The notes below the pieces were generated by a model. That model was not told the origin of the DNA, did not search any database, and was given only the letters and a program-made list of their open reading frames with translations. 64,000 nt of DNA, from assembly GCF_022458985.1 (NCBI RefSeq), contig NC_061771.1:25102001-25166000 (forward strand), in the 5' to 3' direction. Each line of letters begins with the position of its first letter. The stretch's first letter is position 1. Of this stretch, positions 38,500 to 52,000 are shown piece after piece. Made by a program: the position numbers and the translations under genes. Source of the DNA: Mugil cephalus (taxonomy: Eukaryota; Chordata; Actinopteri; Mugiliformes; Mugilidae).

Positions 38500-38738
38500 G
38501 ACACCAGCGGAGGGGCGGGGCTGACTTCGCTTTTTTTGTGTTTTAACCCTCTGACCAAGCGGGCTTCCGTAGAGCCGCTGTAAACATGGCCGCCTCCATG
38601 TGCTAACGTGAGAGCAAAACCCTGGAGCTGACAGCAACAGGAGGGCAAACAGGCACCAGAGATTAGTCCCGCGTTGCTTTTCCAATGAAGCTACAGATTA
38701 AGTAGAAAAGCCGAGCTCGCGTAAAGAAGCTGTCAAAG
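38500..38738 (+). promoter_or_regulatory. trmt1: trmt1 promoter and non-coding exon 1
   Basis: A GC box (GGGGCGGGG, 38,512-38,520) is followed by a leader containing ATGGCCGCC near 38,586 and a clear donor AAAG|GTAAAC at 38,738/38,739. The next acceptor is that of the start-codon exon at 39,677-39,678. The ATG at 38,586 opens a six-codon upstream ORF ending at 38,606, if transcription starts before it. Exon 1 start is not determined; a start just after the GC box is an inference. Confidence 0.6.
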
Positions 38739-39678
38739 GTAAACATACGTACCGCTACTTGGTACTTAGCCTTTTGAATGCTAACAAACATGCTAATAGT
38801 CTTGATGGATTAATGCAGTAAGCTCTCGTCTTCTCCATTTAAACCAACATTACAAACACCCTTTCTCTAATTTAGTCATTTAATGGACACAACTGCACCT
38901 GACTGTCATTCTTGTGTACGTACTGTACTGTATATTCTTCCGTCTCAGTTTCTTGCACATTTGTTCATATGCTAACTGTACATTCTTTTTGCCTACACTA
39001 TTTTATCACTTATATTTTATTTTAATCTTATTTTATATTTCCTTTTACTTGTGGATTTTAAGAGTGTTTCTTTTATGTACAACTGAGCCACTGTGGACAA
39101 GCAGTTTCCTTAGTGGATCATTAAAGTCTATACAAGTCTATTTAAACTAAATCAAAGATGCATTTAAAACAACTTTAATGCTGTCGATTGATCGTGAGTT
39201 GGCTGACAAATATGAACCAGCAGCTCTGATGTGTGATACTTTTGTTTTTAGCAGTTTCTTAAGTCAAAGTGTCTTTGATTTCTTATTTAATATCTCCAAC
39301 GTATAAAATAGTTGCCCTTGAGTCGTGTTAAATTTTGTGGGGCATGACATGCCAATAACTGTTGGAGGGAGAGAGACATATCAATGCGTTAAATCTGCTC
39401 CACCATAGATAAAGCTACAGGTCTGGAGGTTTTACTGTGTCCTGTGTTCAAATTAAAAATATAATGCGATTCGCTGACTCACAGACCACTGAGGAATTTG
39501 AGCGCTCATGAATTGGTAAAGGCGTTTTTCAAATGAAGTTGACCATCATTGTGACATCACCCACCACCAAGCTGTGTTGAAAAAGAACATGAATTGTAGA
39601 AAAGTTAAAACTTGTATGTTTTACAGCTTTGATGTAAAACATACATTTGATGTGTTTTCTAAAGACATATCTTTTCAG

Positions 39679-40047
39679 ATGGTGTAACCTTATGCTCGTT
39701 CGGATAGCCCGCCTTTTCCCAATCTTCAGTTCCCACCATCTGCATCCTTTCAGCGCTTCTGGTGCCCCTCAGACCTTTCTGCGGCGCCTTGGCAGTGCTG
39801 CTGCCGTTACAAGCAGGAAACCGAGATCCATGGACCCCGAGGTCCCCACCGCCGACCCTCAACCCCCACCCGCTGCAGACAACGTGAGCGCGGCGGCCGC
39901 CGATGGGAACGGCGCCCAGGAGAAGACGACTTCTGCGGAGCTGCTCCCTGGAGAGACGGTGGTGAAGGAGGGGAAGGCGGCCATCTTGTTTCCCAACGCC
40001 AATGAGGTGTTTTACAACCCGGTCCAGGAGTTTAACAGAGATTTAAC
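39679..40047 (+). CDS. trmt1: trmt1 exon with two in-frame starts and mitochondrial leader
   Basis: The acceptor CTTTTCAG ends at 39,678. The exon opens with ATG-GTG-TAA (39,679-39,687), a two-codon upstream ORF, and then the main ATG at 39,692 (weak context, C at -3 and C at +4). The first 46 residues are basic and hydroxylated with almost no acidic residues, as in mitochondrial presequences. A second in-frame ATG at 39,830 (+4 G) starts [11 protein letters not shown], which would give a form without the leader. Donor AAC|GTGAGT. Confidence 0.9.
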
Positions 40048-43000
40048 GTGAGTACAGACCCTGAATACACCGTCTCTGCATGGAAGGAAAGGCGTAATAT
40101 CACTTAACGCCACAGATATCAGTCCCTCAGATACGTTCAAGGTGTTCATTGACACTTTATCATGCATCAACATTATATTAACTACCTAAAATGACAGAAA
40201 CCAACCTTTTAAAAAAATATTTGACATGTATTTTAGCGTTTTAGTTCAGCCCAAGTCTCATCCACTGACATGGAAGAGGTGGAGCTTATGACCTATACTG
40301 CAGCCAGTCACCAGGGGGAGCTCTACTTGCTTTGCTTTTGTTACGTCGTCCATGTTTATAGAATCTAATCGTCTAAATTAGCCATAGGTCATACGAGAAA
40401 CGGCGTAAGTACTGAACGGTTGTCAGCATGACCATACGTGACAATTGCATGCTCAAATATTTACTTGCAAATCTCCTTAATGTTGAGACACGAGCAATGG
40501 TTTGTTTAGTCACATGTGAACTTAAATTTTAAACTTATACTAAACTGGTTAATAAGAGAATGTATCTAAACGTGCTTAGTGTTTGTCTGCATTCAGAGTT
40601 CCTTAAGCTCAGTTCCTTAAGCTCAGATTCCTTCAGTCTTTGCAGGAAATGATCAGAATCCTCCGAGCTTCTGCGACTCACAAAAGAACTGTTTGTCCAG
40701 CGGCCACATGGTGGTGCCATCTGGACAAAAGCAAAAACCCAACAGCAAGCAATCAGATCTTTCTTTAATGTTAATGTTTGTTCAGCAGTTTTTAAGGTAT
40801 TCTGCAAACTAAACCACTGAATGGTGCACACGAATGAAAATCTAACCTCCTCAATTTAGGTAAAGATTTCCTGTCTGCATTTTTTTTTTTTTTTTATTCT
40901 GCAGCCATATTTTATTCTGCTTGCTCCAGCCCTTCCTGATCCGAATTGCACTATCACAGCTCCATCACTCAGTTGCAGTTTCGCAGTCTTGCTTTAAGCC
41001 CGGTCGACAAAAGAAGAAACAACAAAAAAACGAGAATTGGTTTTTAATTACAGCTGACTTTAACCTCTTGTCATCTGTGTGTTTTTACGGGGTTTTACGT
41101 TTACGTTCGAAACAAGCGGTCCTTTTTTCTCCCCTCTTTCCAGATGTGCTGTGATCACAGAGTTTGCCAGAGATCAGCTGGCTCAGCGCGGGGTGAAGGT
41201 GGTGGTGCCGGGTGAAAAAGAGCGGGTGGTTGTCTCTCTGTCGGAGGACGCCAACGAAGCGGAGGAGAAAAACGGAGCGGAGGAGCCGCCTGTAACTGCA
41301 GAAATAGGGGAGAAGTGTGAGGTACGTCGCACTGATCAGCCACAACATTAAAACCAATGACGGGTGAAGGGAATGATGTCAATGATCCGGCTGAAATCCA
41401 ATGTCCTGCTGGGAAATCTGGTCCTGGTGTTCACATGGATTCACATTATCTAGACACGTACCATCCATGGCAGAAACACTCCCTAACATGACAGTGTGAG
41501 TTTAACAACTGATCAAGTATCAGTGGGATGAGCTACAGAGGCCCCTCCTCTCAACACACAGTCTTAGAAAATCCACAGAAGGAAATTACTTGGTCACAGT
41601 AGCTCAGTTACACATAAAAAACTCTCATAACAATCACAAGACAAAAACAAAAAATAAAATAGAAGCCAGCCACCAGGGGGAGCTCTACTTGCTGTGACTT
41701 CACTTTTGAGGAGCAGTTCTGCATCCATCTCTGTGCTGTCTATGGTTGTTGCCTACATGTTACAATCTTGCAAAAACAATAATATATATATAAATAAATA
41801 AATAGTAGTTGGTCAAGGTGAACTTTATTGCCCTCAAGGGGCTAAAATAAATAAATAGATTAAAAAAAAAAGTCAGTTTTTAAGTCTGTCTGTCCTGCAC
41901 CTCGGCAGAGCATATCTTATATCTTTGAGGTGATGGGAGCAGCTCATACTCTGCAATGAGAGGGTGAGTACAGTCATCTTAAATGGCCTGAGTCTTCTTC
42001 ACGGCTCTGGTTCCAAATAACAAGGAAAGTTTGTCCAAAATAAGACCAGAAAAGTGTTTCAGCACATTCTTACCATGTGTCCCAACTGATTCCTGGGACC
42101 CAAACCAACAGATAAAAGAAAAGGTTAAAACAGACTCAATGAATGAATAATAGGATAAAAGAACATTGGATAAAACACTTTAACTTTGGCATCTGTCAGT
42201 TTAAAAAGTCAGTTAACCAGCAGATAAGACCATGATCGATTCCCATACAAGCAAGTCGCTCAGCTGAAATATTTTGTTATATTAAAAAAAAAAAAAAACT
42301 GAGGGAAAAGTCAATAAAAAGCAGCCGTGCAAAGGTCTTAGCACCACCCAGATGGCCTTGAAGTGAGTGGACGAAGGTAACCACCGCATCCTCCACACCT
42401 CTGCCTGTCCTATGAGCAAATTGGAATGGATACAGTATTTCCTTAATATATGTATATCTTCTTGAAACTCCCCAACCACTCGCCGAAATCTGTCACCGCA
42501 GCTTTTAAGTCTTTCCCTCGCACCCTTTCCAGCTTGGCCTTCGAGTCCTGGAGGGCCTGGCAGCGTCTGGTTTGCGCTCGGTGCGTTTCGCCCTGGAAGT
42601 CCCGGGCCTGCGGAGCGTCACCGCCAACGACTTCTCCACCAAGGCGGCGGCTCTGATCGCCAGGAACGCCCAGTACAACGGAGTCAGCCACCTGGTCCAG
42701 GCCAGCTGCAGGGACGCCAGGTACGGCTGCCCTTTGTCTTTGACGTGTTCCTCTCACTTGTTTCTCCTCTTAGGATGTGTGAAATGTTTTCTTCATTTTC
42801 TGTCTTTGTTTTTTTTCTTTCTTTTGTTTTCGTGCCCAGCATGCTGATGTACGAGATGCGAGGGAAGAAGGAGCGCTATGATGTCATTGATCTGGATCCC
42901 TACGGTAGCCCCGCCTCTTTCCTGGATGCCGCCGTGCAGGCTGTCAGTGAAGGAGGTGGGTGGTTCAATGTGTCAGGTTTATCCCTCCGCCTCTTCTGTC

Positions 43001-46000
43001 ACATGTCATAGCTTTGAAGAGCTCAAAGCAATAAGTGGAGCACGTACCCGAGGAGCTAAGAGTTAACTTCATTCATGTATATATTCATGTATATTATGAC
43101 CTGGATTTGTCTTTGAGTAATTTCTTTTTTTTTTCTTGGTGGTTCGGGATCTTTAGGTCACTTTTTTGTATCTCATTTTGGCCTCAGAGTAGCTGGAACC
43201 TTAAAAATAGCATGAAACTAGTTTGATTTCGTCTAAAACCGCTGAGAGGGGAAGTGAAAAACATTTACCATCGTGTGACACTTCAATGTGCCGCTGGGAA
43301 ACTTTTGGACCTGGCATTCGTACAGTATGAATGTTATTTAGAGCTTCCTATCATTGTGTAGGTCTCCCTTGTGTCGCCAAAACAGTTGTGACTCATCAGA
43401 GAATGGGCATGGGTCTTCTGAGGGTGTTTTTAGTGGGGGGGCTTTGAAGCAAAGTAAAACACGGTAGCCTGTCAAGTTAACGCCAGTAAACCTCATGCCA
43501 GCAGTTTGTAGCAGAGGTCACATCTAACATCTTTGTCTGATGTTTGTGACCTCTAGTAACAGCCCGTTATTATCTGAACCATCAGTGAAACATTTTCAAA
43601 TCATAAACTTCTTCTTGTACGTCCTGGAACCGTGGATTCTTCCTGTGGATGACACTCATGAAAGTTAAAGACATGCGTTTAAACAGTTGAATGTTTCTTG
43701 TCTGCTTTAAAATTTATATTTTTGTTAAGATGTAAAACTTTACCCATCATGTGCAGCCATTGACTGTATTTACTATGAACATCACCCATTGGATTCTGAA
43801 CCTCGAAAATGAAGCCCAGAGTGGGCGGAGCCTGCTTAGCTCAGGCTACCACCTGTCACTCAAAGTGGGAACGCCCTTAATTATACAGTTGTCATGAATA
43901 GTGAAATAAATGATTGAAGCCAAAGTCTTTTTTGTACCAGGCTGTAAACATGTTTAATAATGCTGTAAATCGCTTTTTAACATGGGGGTCTATGAGGACT
44001 TGCTTCCTTTTGGAGCCTCAAGTGGCCACTTGATGAACTGCACTTAACGCATGGGCTTCATTGCTCAGACTGCAGACTACTGTCACTGCACCGTCCTCAA
44101 AATTTCCTGCAGTTCTCTTCTGTCACCATCCCTGACTCTTCCTCTCTTTCTGTTTCTCTCAGGTCTGTTGTGTATAACGTGTACAGACATGGCCGTGTTG
44201 GCAGGAAACAACGGAGAGACCTGCTACAGCAAATACGGCTCCGTCTCCATCAAAGCCAAATATTGCCACGAGATGGTGAGAGCACCGAGCGCGCACGTAC
44301 AACTGCACTTGAACAGGCGCGTGATCACGTGAATAAAAACAGTATGAAAGTCAGGCTGACGGTAGCGTAGATTCTTACCCACTTTTGTCTGTGGTTGAAT
44401 CCCCCGAACTAAGAATATGTTTGCAGTTTCTTGGCATAACTGAAGATTAAATTGAGATTTCTGTCCTTCTTGGACCATTTATAAAAAATAATAATAATAA
44501 TAAATCAACATACTGACCTCCTCATTAACCCTTTATGGGGCAAGGAACCATATTTGGTAACCCAAAAGGCATTGAATAAAGTCAGCTGGACTTTCTTGAA
44601 GACGTTTCTCCACTCATCCAAGTAGCTTCTTCAGTTCTGAGAGACTAGAGGTTAAGTTGAGGTTTAAATAGGGAAACTCTGTGGGTAAAACCCATCGGAA
44701 ACTTGCTTGGTATATTTGGTAACTTCATCGCATTTTAAATTGCGTCCCTGTTCCTCTCAGTGAGGTTTAGAAGCTTGTGGTTTTCACTCAGTTAGTCTAA
44801 GAAGATCAAGGAAATCAAATCAGGCTCTAATGTGGTCTACCAGGTCCACCTGCATGAACTCTGAGCATAACTGATTTATTAGCTACCACCAAGAAGAAGA
44901 AGAAGTGTCCTAGTGTCGTCTGATGTGATAATGTTGACTAGTGCCTTACGTTCGTTCTAATGATCTAAATACACATTTACATTTGTTTACCACTTATGGG
45001 CAATGAACCATATATGTTAAATTCATTCATCTTGATTTTCTCCATGAAAATTTGAACATTTCACAACAGTAAAACATTGACTCTGACGTCCTACACTAAC
45101 ACTCTAGGGTTCAAGTTTAGAATTTCCAAGTATTTCAATGAGGACTTTGTGTGAGACGTCTCAAGATAAACGCGTCTCCGTTTGTCCGTCTTCAGGCTCT
45201 TCGTATCATCCTCCACAGTCTGGACCAGCGGGCCGGCGTGTACCAGCGCTACATCCAGCCCCTGCTCTGCGTCAGCGTCGACTTTTACATTCGGGTCTTC
45301 GTGCGCGTCTTCACGGGACAGGCAATGGTCAAGAACTCCGCCAGGTGCTCACACACACATACACAGTTGCTTCCATATATGACCATCTTGCATTTTAAGT
45401 GGAAAAGTTGGAAAAGTAGCCTTTAAGGTCCATACATACAGATAGAAAAGTGCAACTTAAACTTATTTTTTTTATTTTTGGTTTCTTGTGTTGCAGTAAA
45501 CAGGCTCTGGTCTACAACTGTGTCGGATGTGGGTCTTTCCACTTGCAGAGAATGGGCAGGAGAACCGCCAACGGAAAACAGTAAGACTGTCCCCACCTGG
45601 ATATTCTGATGATGATGATGATGCACGTCTTGCTTAAATCTGTGTTAAATTGATACAGCACCTCCCCAGAGAGAAACTGCGTCTCGTTAACAGAGCTGTG
45701 ATTGGTCCGCTTGGTAGTAGCGTGTTTCTGCTTTAGTATTTGCAGCTGTTTCTGCTGTAGCCTGCAGAGCTGTAGTCACGTCAGCCGTGTGGAAATACTT
45801 TACATAGGGATGGACGATTATGGAAAAAATAATAATCACGATTAATTTGATCGATATTGAAATCACGATTAATAAACACGATTATTCATTGATTTCAAAA
45901 AAGTATTTATCGAACCACCAAAACTCAACTTTAAATATAACTTTTTATAGCATAAATGTCACAGCCTGGGAATGTGTTGCAGTGGCTGAAGTTGAGGCGC

Positions 46001-49000
46001 TTTTTTTGGGTCTTTTGCTTCTTCAATACTTTGTCATAGATCACTTTATGGCAGAACTTTAAATGGTTAAATAAATTTGTCGTGTTGCGTTGGGGTGCAG
46101 ACACGACAGCGCAACAAACTTTGCAAACAATCTCCTTCTGCTCCACGTCCGACAATTTGAATCCAAAATGTCTCCAAATGACCGAAGTTGTCCTGCCTTT
46201 CTTTCAACTAAAGGCTCAGCCTGGCTTTCTGCCACGTTGTCAGTCGCTCGTTCCACAATTATTCCACACACGTCACATGCTTCCTGCAGCTGCACGCGAC
46301 AGAGGTGCGTTTGTGGTGCTTTTTTTTATCGCAGCTTTGCAATGTCATAGAGGTATAATGTGACTTCTATTTATACACTGAAATTATTTAATTTAATTAA
46401 AATATATTTAACTTCCAACATTAGAATGGAGCAGCTGGTGCAGTGTTTACAAATGCTGTTAAAAGCTTGTGAGCTTTAAGTTTTAATTAAGTCACAGTAT
46501 AACTTCAGCTGTGGTCACATATTTTCCTTCTTTCTTTTGGGGACCAGAATTTTTAGATGTCAGCATCAAGCAAATTACGTCCACGTATTATTAACAACTT
46601 TAAGAGTGACAAAAACAAACGGATCGGTATCGGTTCGGTATCAGCCGATCCTCAAGGCTGCGGTATCGGTATCGGATGTGAAAAAGCAGTATGGAGCCGT
46701 CCCTAGTTGTGATGTCTGATGTGCCTCTGGCTCAATGTAAAGTCTCATCTGTTGTGATTTCAGTATGAAGTATTCTGCTGCCACCGGACCCCCTGTTGGA
46801 CCAGAGTGTGAGCACTGTGGACAGAGACATCAGGTGACTCATGCAGCTTTTAGTTATTTAAGCTTATGATATTTAAGGATCTTTTGTCCCAGTAGTTCTG
46901 AGCTATTACAGTGCAAACATACACCAGCTGAAGCTCGTATCTTCTTTTTTCTAGCTGGGTGGTCCCATCTGGGCCGAGCCGATCCACGACATGAAGTTCG
47001 TCCAGAACGTTTTGTCTTCGGTGTCGGGAAACCCCACCAGATTTGGGACGTCCAAACGGATTGAGGGAATGCTCAGCATGGTGACTGAGGTATTCATTTA
47101 CCTTTTTATACACACAACTATCAGCCACAAGATTATGACCACTGACAGGAGTCTTGTGGCTATTCAGTCTTCTGCTAGGAACCTTTTGGACATGGCATTC
47201 ATTCATGTGGATGTTACTTAGGCATGTAGGACCCACCTAGACCAGACCAGACACCCCGCCCTATAACTGTGACACTCCTTGATAGGAGCAGCCAACGAAA
47301 ACAGTTTGGGAACAGCTCAAAAAACACAAAAAAACAGCACAAGGTGTTGACCTGGCCTCCAAACTTACTTGATCCTAAACTGATCAAGCATTTGTGGGAT
47401 GATCCACATAGACCCCTCCCCTCAAGACCCAAAGCCCCCCACTAACAGAATCCTGCTGCCAGACACCACAGGACACCCTCAGAAGGTCCATGTCCATTCT
47501 CTGATGAGTCACAACTGTTTTAGAGGCACAAGGAACACCTACACAATATTCTGCAGGTGGTCATAATGTTATGCCCGATCGATGTACATGCTCATGTTCC
47601 CATTATATCATACTTTGGTATTGTTGTGTAGGTGTGGCTACCTTCTTCAAGTGTCTTTATGTTCCGTGAAATGTACACTCCCGTACAAACGGCCGTGATC
47701 ATAATCGTCTTCTCGGCTTCAGTTTTTGTTCTCTGCTGATTCCTTACATCACGTCTGTTGTCGCTGTTTGTTCCAGGAGTTGGAAGACGTGCCTCTTTAT
47801 TACACCGTGGACAATCTGAGCAGCACGATACACACCAATACTCCACCCCTGCTCCAGTTTAGGTATGCACACGTACAGCCACGTGCAAACACAAGTGCAC
47901 ACTGACTAATATCAGAAATGTGACTTAACTTAAAACTCCAGGAGAAAAACTGCCTGAAAAAAACAAAAAACAAACAAAAAACGAAAAACTGTATTCAGTC
48001 AGTGTTTATAGCTGTTAGCAGCTGTTGCCTAATCTCCAAATCTTCCCAGGAGGTAGGCATTTGAAAACCATGAGTGCTTCTACAGAATTTGACTAAAATA
48101 ATGTTGCCTCACAAAAACGAAAAATGATACAAATTGTTGGTTTTGAGAAACCGATTTGTTCAACTGTGCTGTAATCAATACTTTTTTTGACAACATTATT
48201 CAATGACCTGCCGGCCTACGTTGTCTTTCCCAATTTAGTTTCAGGATCTTGGACCATGATTGGGTTAGGGTTACATCTGACTCTTAGGATTAGGGTTAGG
48301 TTACATTGGAAGCCTGCGGTTACATCCGAGGATTAGGGTTAGATCGCCAGGCTAGGGTTAGGGTGAGGGTTACATCACACACCGACTCCTCCCGGTTGTT
48401 TCCAACACAAACTACCCTTGCTGAATTTTATGGCAGCACAATTATTTAGTTTCCTTCGAGCAAATGCACCTCCAGTCTCTCACCCAACCTCTCACCCAAC
48501 TCAAAGCTAATGCAGCTGCAGCCTCGGACTCTCTCCGCTGAAAAGCCTCTTCCTGTCTCTATAGCTGACAGGCCATCTATATGACGAATGTAAAGAAACT
48601 GTGCCATATTTATTACTATTTGACCACTTTATAATGAACTACTGCAAAATATTCAATCTTCAGAATGAGGTTGCTCTGATAAACAGTCCTTGGCTGTGAA
48701 GCTTACGGATCCACAGCAACTTTTAGTCTTTCGTTTAATCCTCGGGTCTTTAATGTAAAGCATTTTAAGTAATCATATAACGATTTAACTAAACGCCTTA
48801 AGACTAGTAGCCCATCAACATACCTTATTAACATTATAAAACTGTTCCTAAACTTCCTTGGAAGTTTTTCTTTGGAGTAATATCTGTAAGTTGGTCTGGT
48901 TTACAGCATCTACAGCACATCCAGGTTATTTTTATACATTTGTCACAGACCGAATCAGCTCATTTTCTTTCTTTTTTTTTTGTTTTGTTTTTGTTTTTTT

Positions 49001-52000
49001 CCTTCTCTGTAGGTCTGCTCTCCTTCATGCTGGTCACCAGGTTTCCCTCTCGCACGCCTGTAAGAACGCCGTCAAGACAGACGCTCCTCCTGCGGCCATC
49101 TGGGACATCATGCGATGCTGGGTAGTCATTCCAAAAAAAACAAAAATCAACCGATAAATAAATGAAAGAGTTATTTTTAACTATTCTGAACCTGCTGGCG
49201 TTGTTAGTTGAAGGTTTGCTTGACTCCAGACATTTAAATTAAATAGAAAAATGAAGACAAACTGATTTCCTCTGTTTGATTCATCCGTTGTAGGAGAAGG
49301 AAAACCCAGTGAAGAGGGAGAAATTGTCTCCGACGAGTCCCGCGTCTAAGATCCTCTCCACCGAGCCCAGGTCAGACCAATCGAGCCACATTATACACAT
49401 TTAATGCTTCTTATGACACTTAAACAGGAAAAAAAAAATGTTCGCTGTAAAACACTCATTACACACCAAGTCTAATTTATGCTGACCTAACATCCCTGTT
49501 CTGGATATTGTGTGTGTTTGTAGCCTCGAGGCCTGTTTCACTGTGAGGGAGGACGCCAACCCTCAGTCACGTAAACGTCACCTGACTCGTTTCCAGGAGA
49601 ATCCCCAGGCCTTCTGGGGACCCAAAGCTCGAGCCAAAGCCAGGCGAGTAACACAACCTGCCACGCACACACCTACACACACACACACCAGGCAGACTGA
49701 GGACACTTTTAGAGTGTTACAGAACCTAGATGCAGTAACCTACGCCCATAGCCTGCACCAGTGGGAGACATTTATACTCGCCAGTCTGGCTCCACCCAAA
49801 CACTAGACGCCGCTGTTTCTTTTTCACGTTTTTCCTCGTATCGGTTGAAACGCGCCCCATAACGAATTCCCAAATCCCAGTGTGACCATACTGACATTAT
49901 CAAATCTACCAGGGCGGTGCAGCCGCAGCCTCTGGCTAAATCCAGGACCAAATGGGACTGAAAGAAAATGTGGCAACATCTCCAGACTGCACTCATATAC
50001 ATGGCATCTGGGATATGCAAGGATTGTAATCAGAAAAGTAAACGGATCTTCTTCAGATTTGCTTCATTGCTTTATTCATAGCCGTTTCCATGGAGACTCG
50101 GCACACAAAGCGAATTTTCAATTTGTTTTCCCGTTCTGGTTTATAAAAAGAAACTAAAACGGAAGGGAACAATAACGTAAGACTGTTTGTTTCAGTTTCT
50201 AAAGAGAGATGTGGCCCTCTGCCCTAGGAGGCCTACCCAATAAACTGTCCATTGAACTTAGATAGATTTTAAACCTATTTCTTTATATAAAAACAAATAT
50301 TTGACTTGGTCCCCATATAAAATGGGGAAACCGTGAGGATCCCTTCACCCCGTCGCTGACTTTTCAACCTCTCCCCCCCTTCCAGCGGCGGCATCGCAAC
50401 TAATCTGCAAGACAAGAGGAAGAAGTTCCAGAACAAGAGGAAGCACCAGATCACAGACTCTTCTCAGCTGAAGAACTTCCCCTGCAAGAAGTTCAAACAG
50501 GTCAGTCACACAGGCCTCCAAAACAGAGGAAACTAATCAGCTTTTAGTCATGCTTCCCGCAACTTCTAATCATTGGAACGGGGCAGGTCGCGTGTTTCTG
50601 TAGGTGGAACTCTTTGTTAATTCATGGTTTCTCTAAAACAAAGGTTATTTCCTTGAAAGACGGAAAAAAAAGACAAGCAGTTGTGCTCTCTTTCCTGGAA
50701 AACACCCACCGCACTCGTTTCTTTTCCTAGAACAGCAACGGAAGACGCATGAATAATTTGCCCGTGGTTTTATGCCTCAAATGATTAATTTTCTGCTCCC
50801 TGGAAGCTTCTCAACACAAACATTCATTAATCATTTGTGAGTTATTCAGAAGTCTTCGCCGTCGTTCTTGGAGGAAGACCGTTGCCGGTGTAGGAGATCC
50901 GCTTTCGAGGGGGGGTTTGCCGATTGACATGATGGTGGAAAAGCGTCAAAGGACGCGGGCCTGGTTTGTCTCGTAGCAGTGTTTTGGTATTTCCATTCGG
51001 TTTGCTCAATTTAAGAGGACGATGGAGAGAAATACGTGGTATCGGGTGTGGATCTTTCCCTTGCAGCTGCAGCAGTAGTTAAACCGTTTGTTTTTCCTTC
51101 CAACAAACCTGAATGTGCATGACTTTGTAGTAGCATTTACCCATCCTGGGAGTCTTGTTAGCTGAATCTGAGTAGACCCAGCTCCCCGTTACGGGCTGCA
51201 GGGGGGGCCTGGACCTCTGGAAATCTGCTACCATCTCTTTGTTTTTAGCCGTATTGTTCTATGACAAGCTAGCAAAAACAGGCTAGTGCAAACCAAAACA
51301 GTGCTAAAAGTAGCATGCAATGTGCATATGAATATAAAATCAAAATATTACCTTTTTTTTCTGTGATAGAAAATCCATTTGCAAATATAAACCTGTACAA
51401 GCTGTCATTTGTCTCCATTTTTGGCACATTTTTGGTCTCCACCAACCAGTTTTCACTAGTTGTTGTGTAGTTATTCCTCCAAATGGCCAAAGCAAAACAT
51501 GGTTTTATTTAAACTTGTCATCCTGGCATGAAGTCACACTTTCATTAGTCTAGTTAGAAATGTGGTGTTTCTAAACTGACATGAAGGTACGACGGCAAGA
51601 ATGGTTTGAATCCATCTGCCGACTGAGCGACAGTTAGCAGTTAGCTTAGCATTTTGAATCCTGCTCCCGTTTCAGTTCCCAGCGCTTTACTACAGCTGAG
51701 TGAGTTTCCTGCAGGTTCTTTTTCTTATAACAATGCCGGCTCTCGCAAAATTAAAGGCAAGACACTTAAATAAATATTAATTATCCTCGTAAAGTTTTTG
51801 TCGGCACACGGCAGTTAGACACATGCCTGGGAGTGAGTCTTCTCCATAGGCCTCTTCCTGGCAGGTGGCCACTCGCTACTTTGGTTTCCAGCCAGAGGAG
51901 CTGAACGCTTTTCATCACCCGCCGCCAAATCACACTTTAACCGCTTCCTGTTTAAAGATTGATTTTTTTCCTTTCTTTTGTTTTATTTTTCCTCAGGGAA

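Noticed and set aside
44370..44405. B-box-like GTGGTTGAATCCCCC in trmt1 intron
   Set aside because: It lies in isolation without the other tRNA parts.
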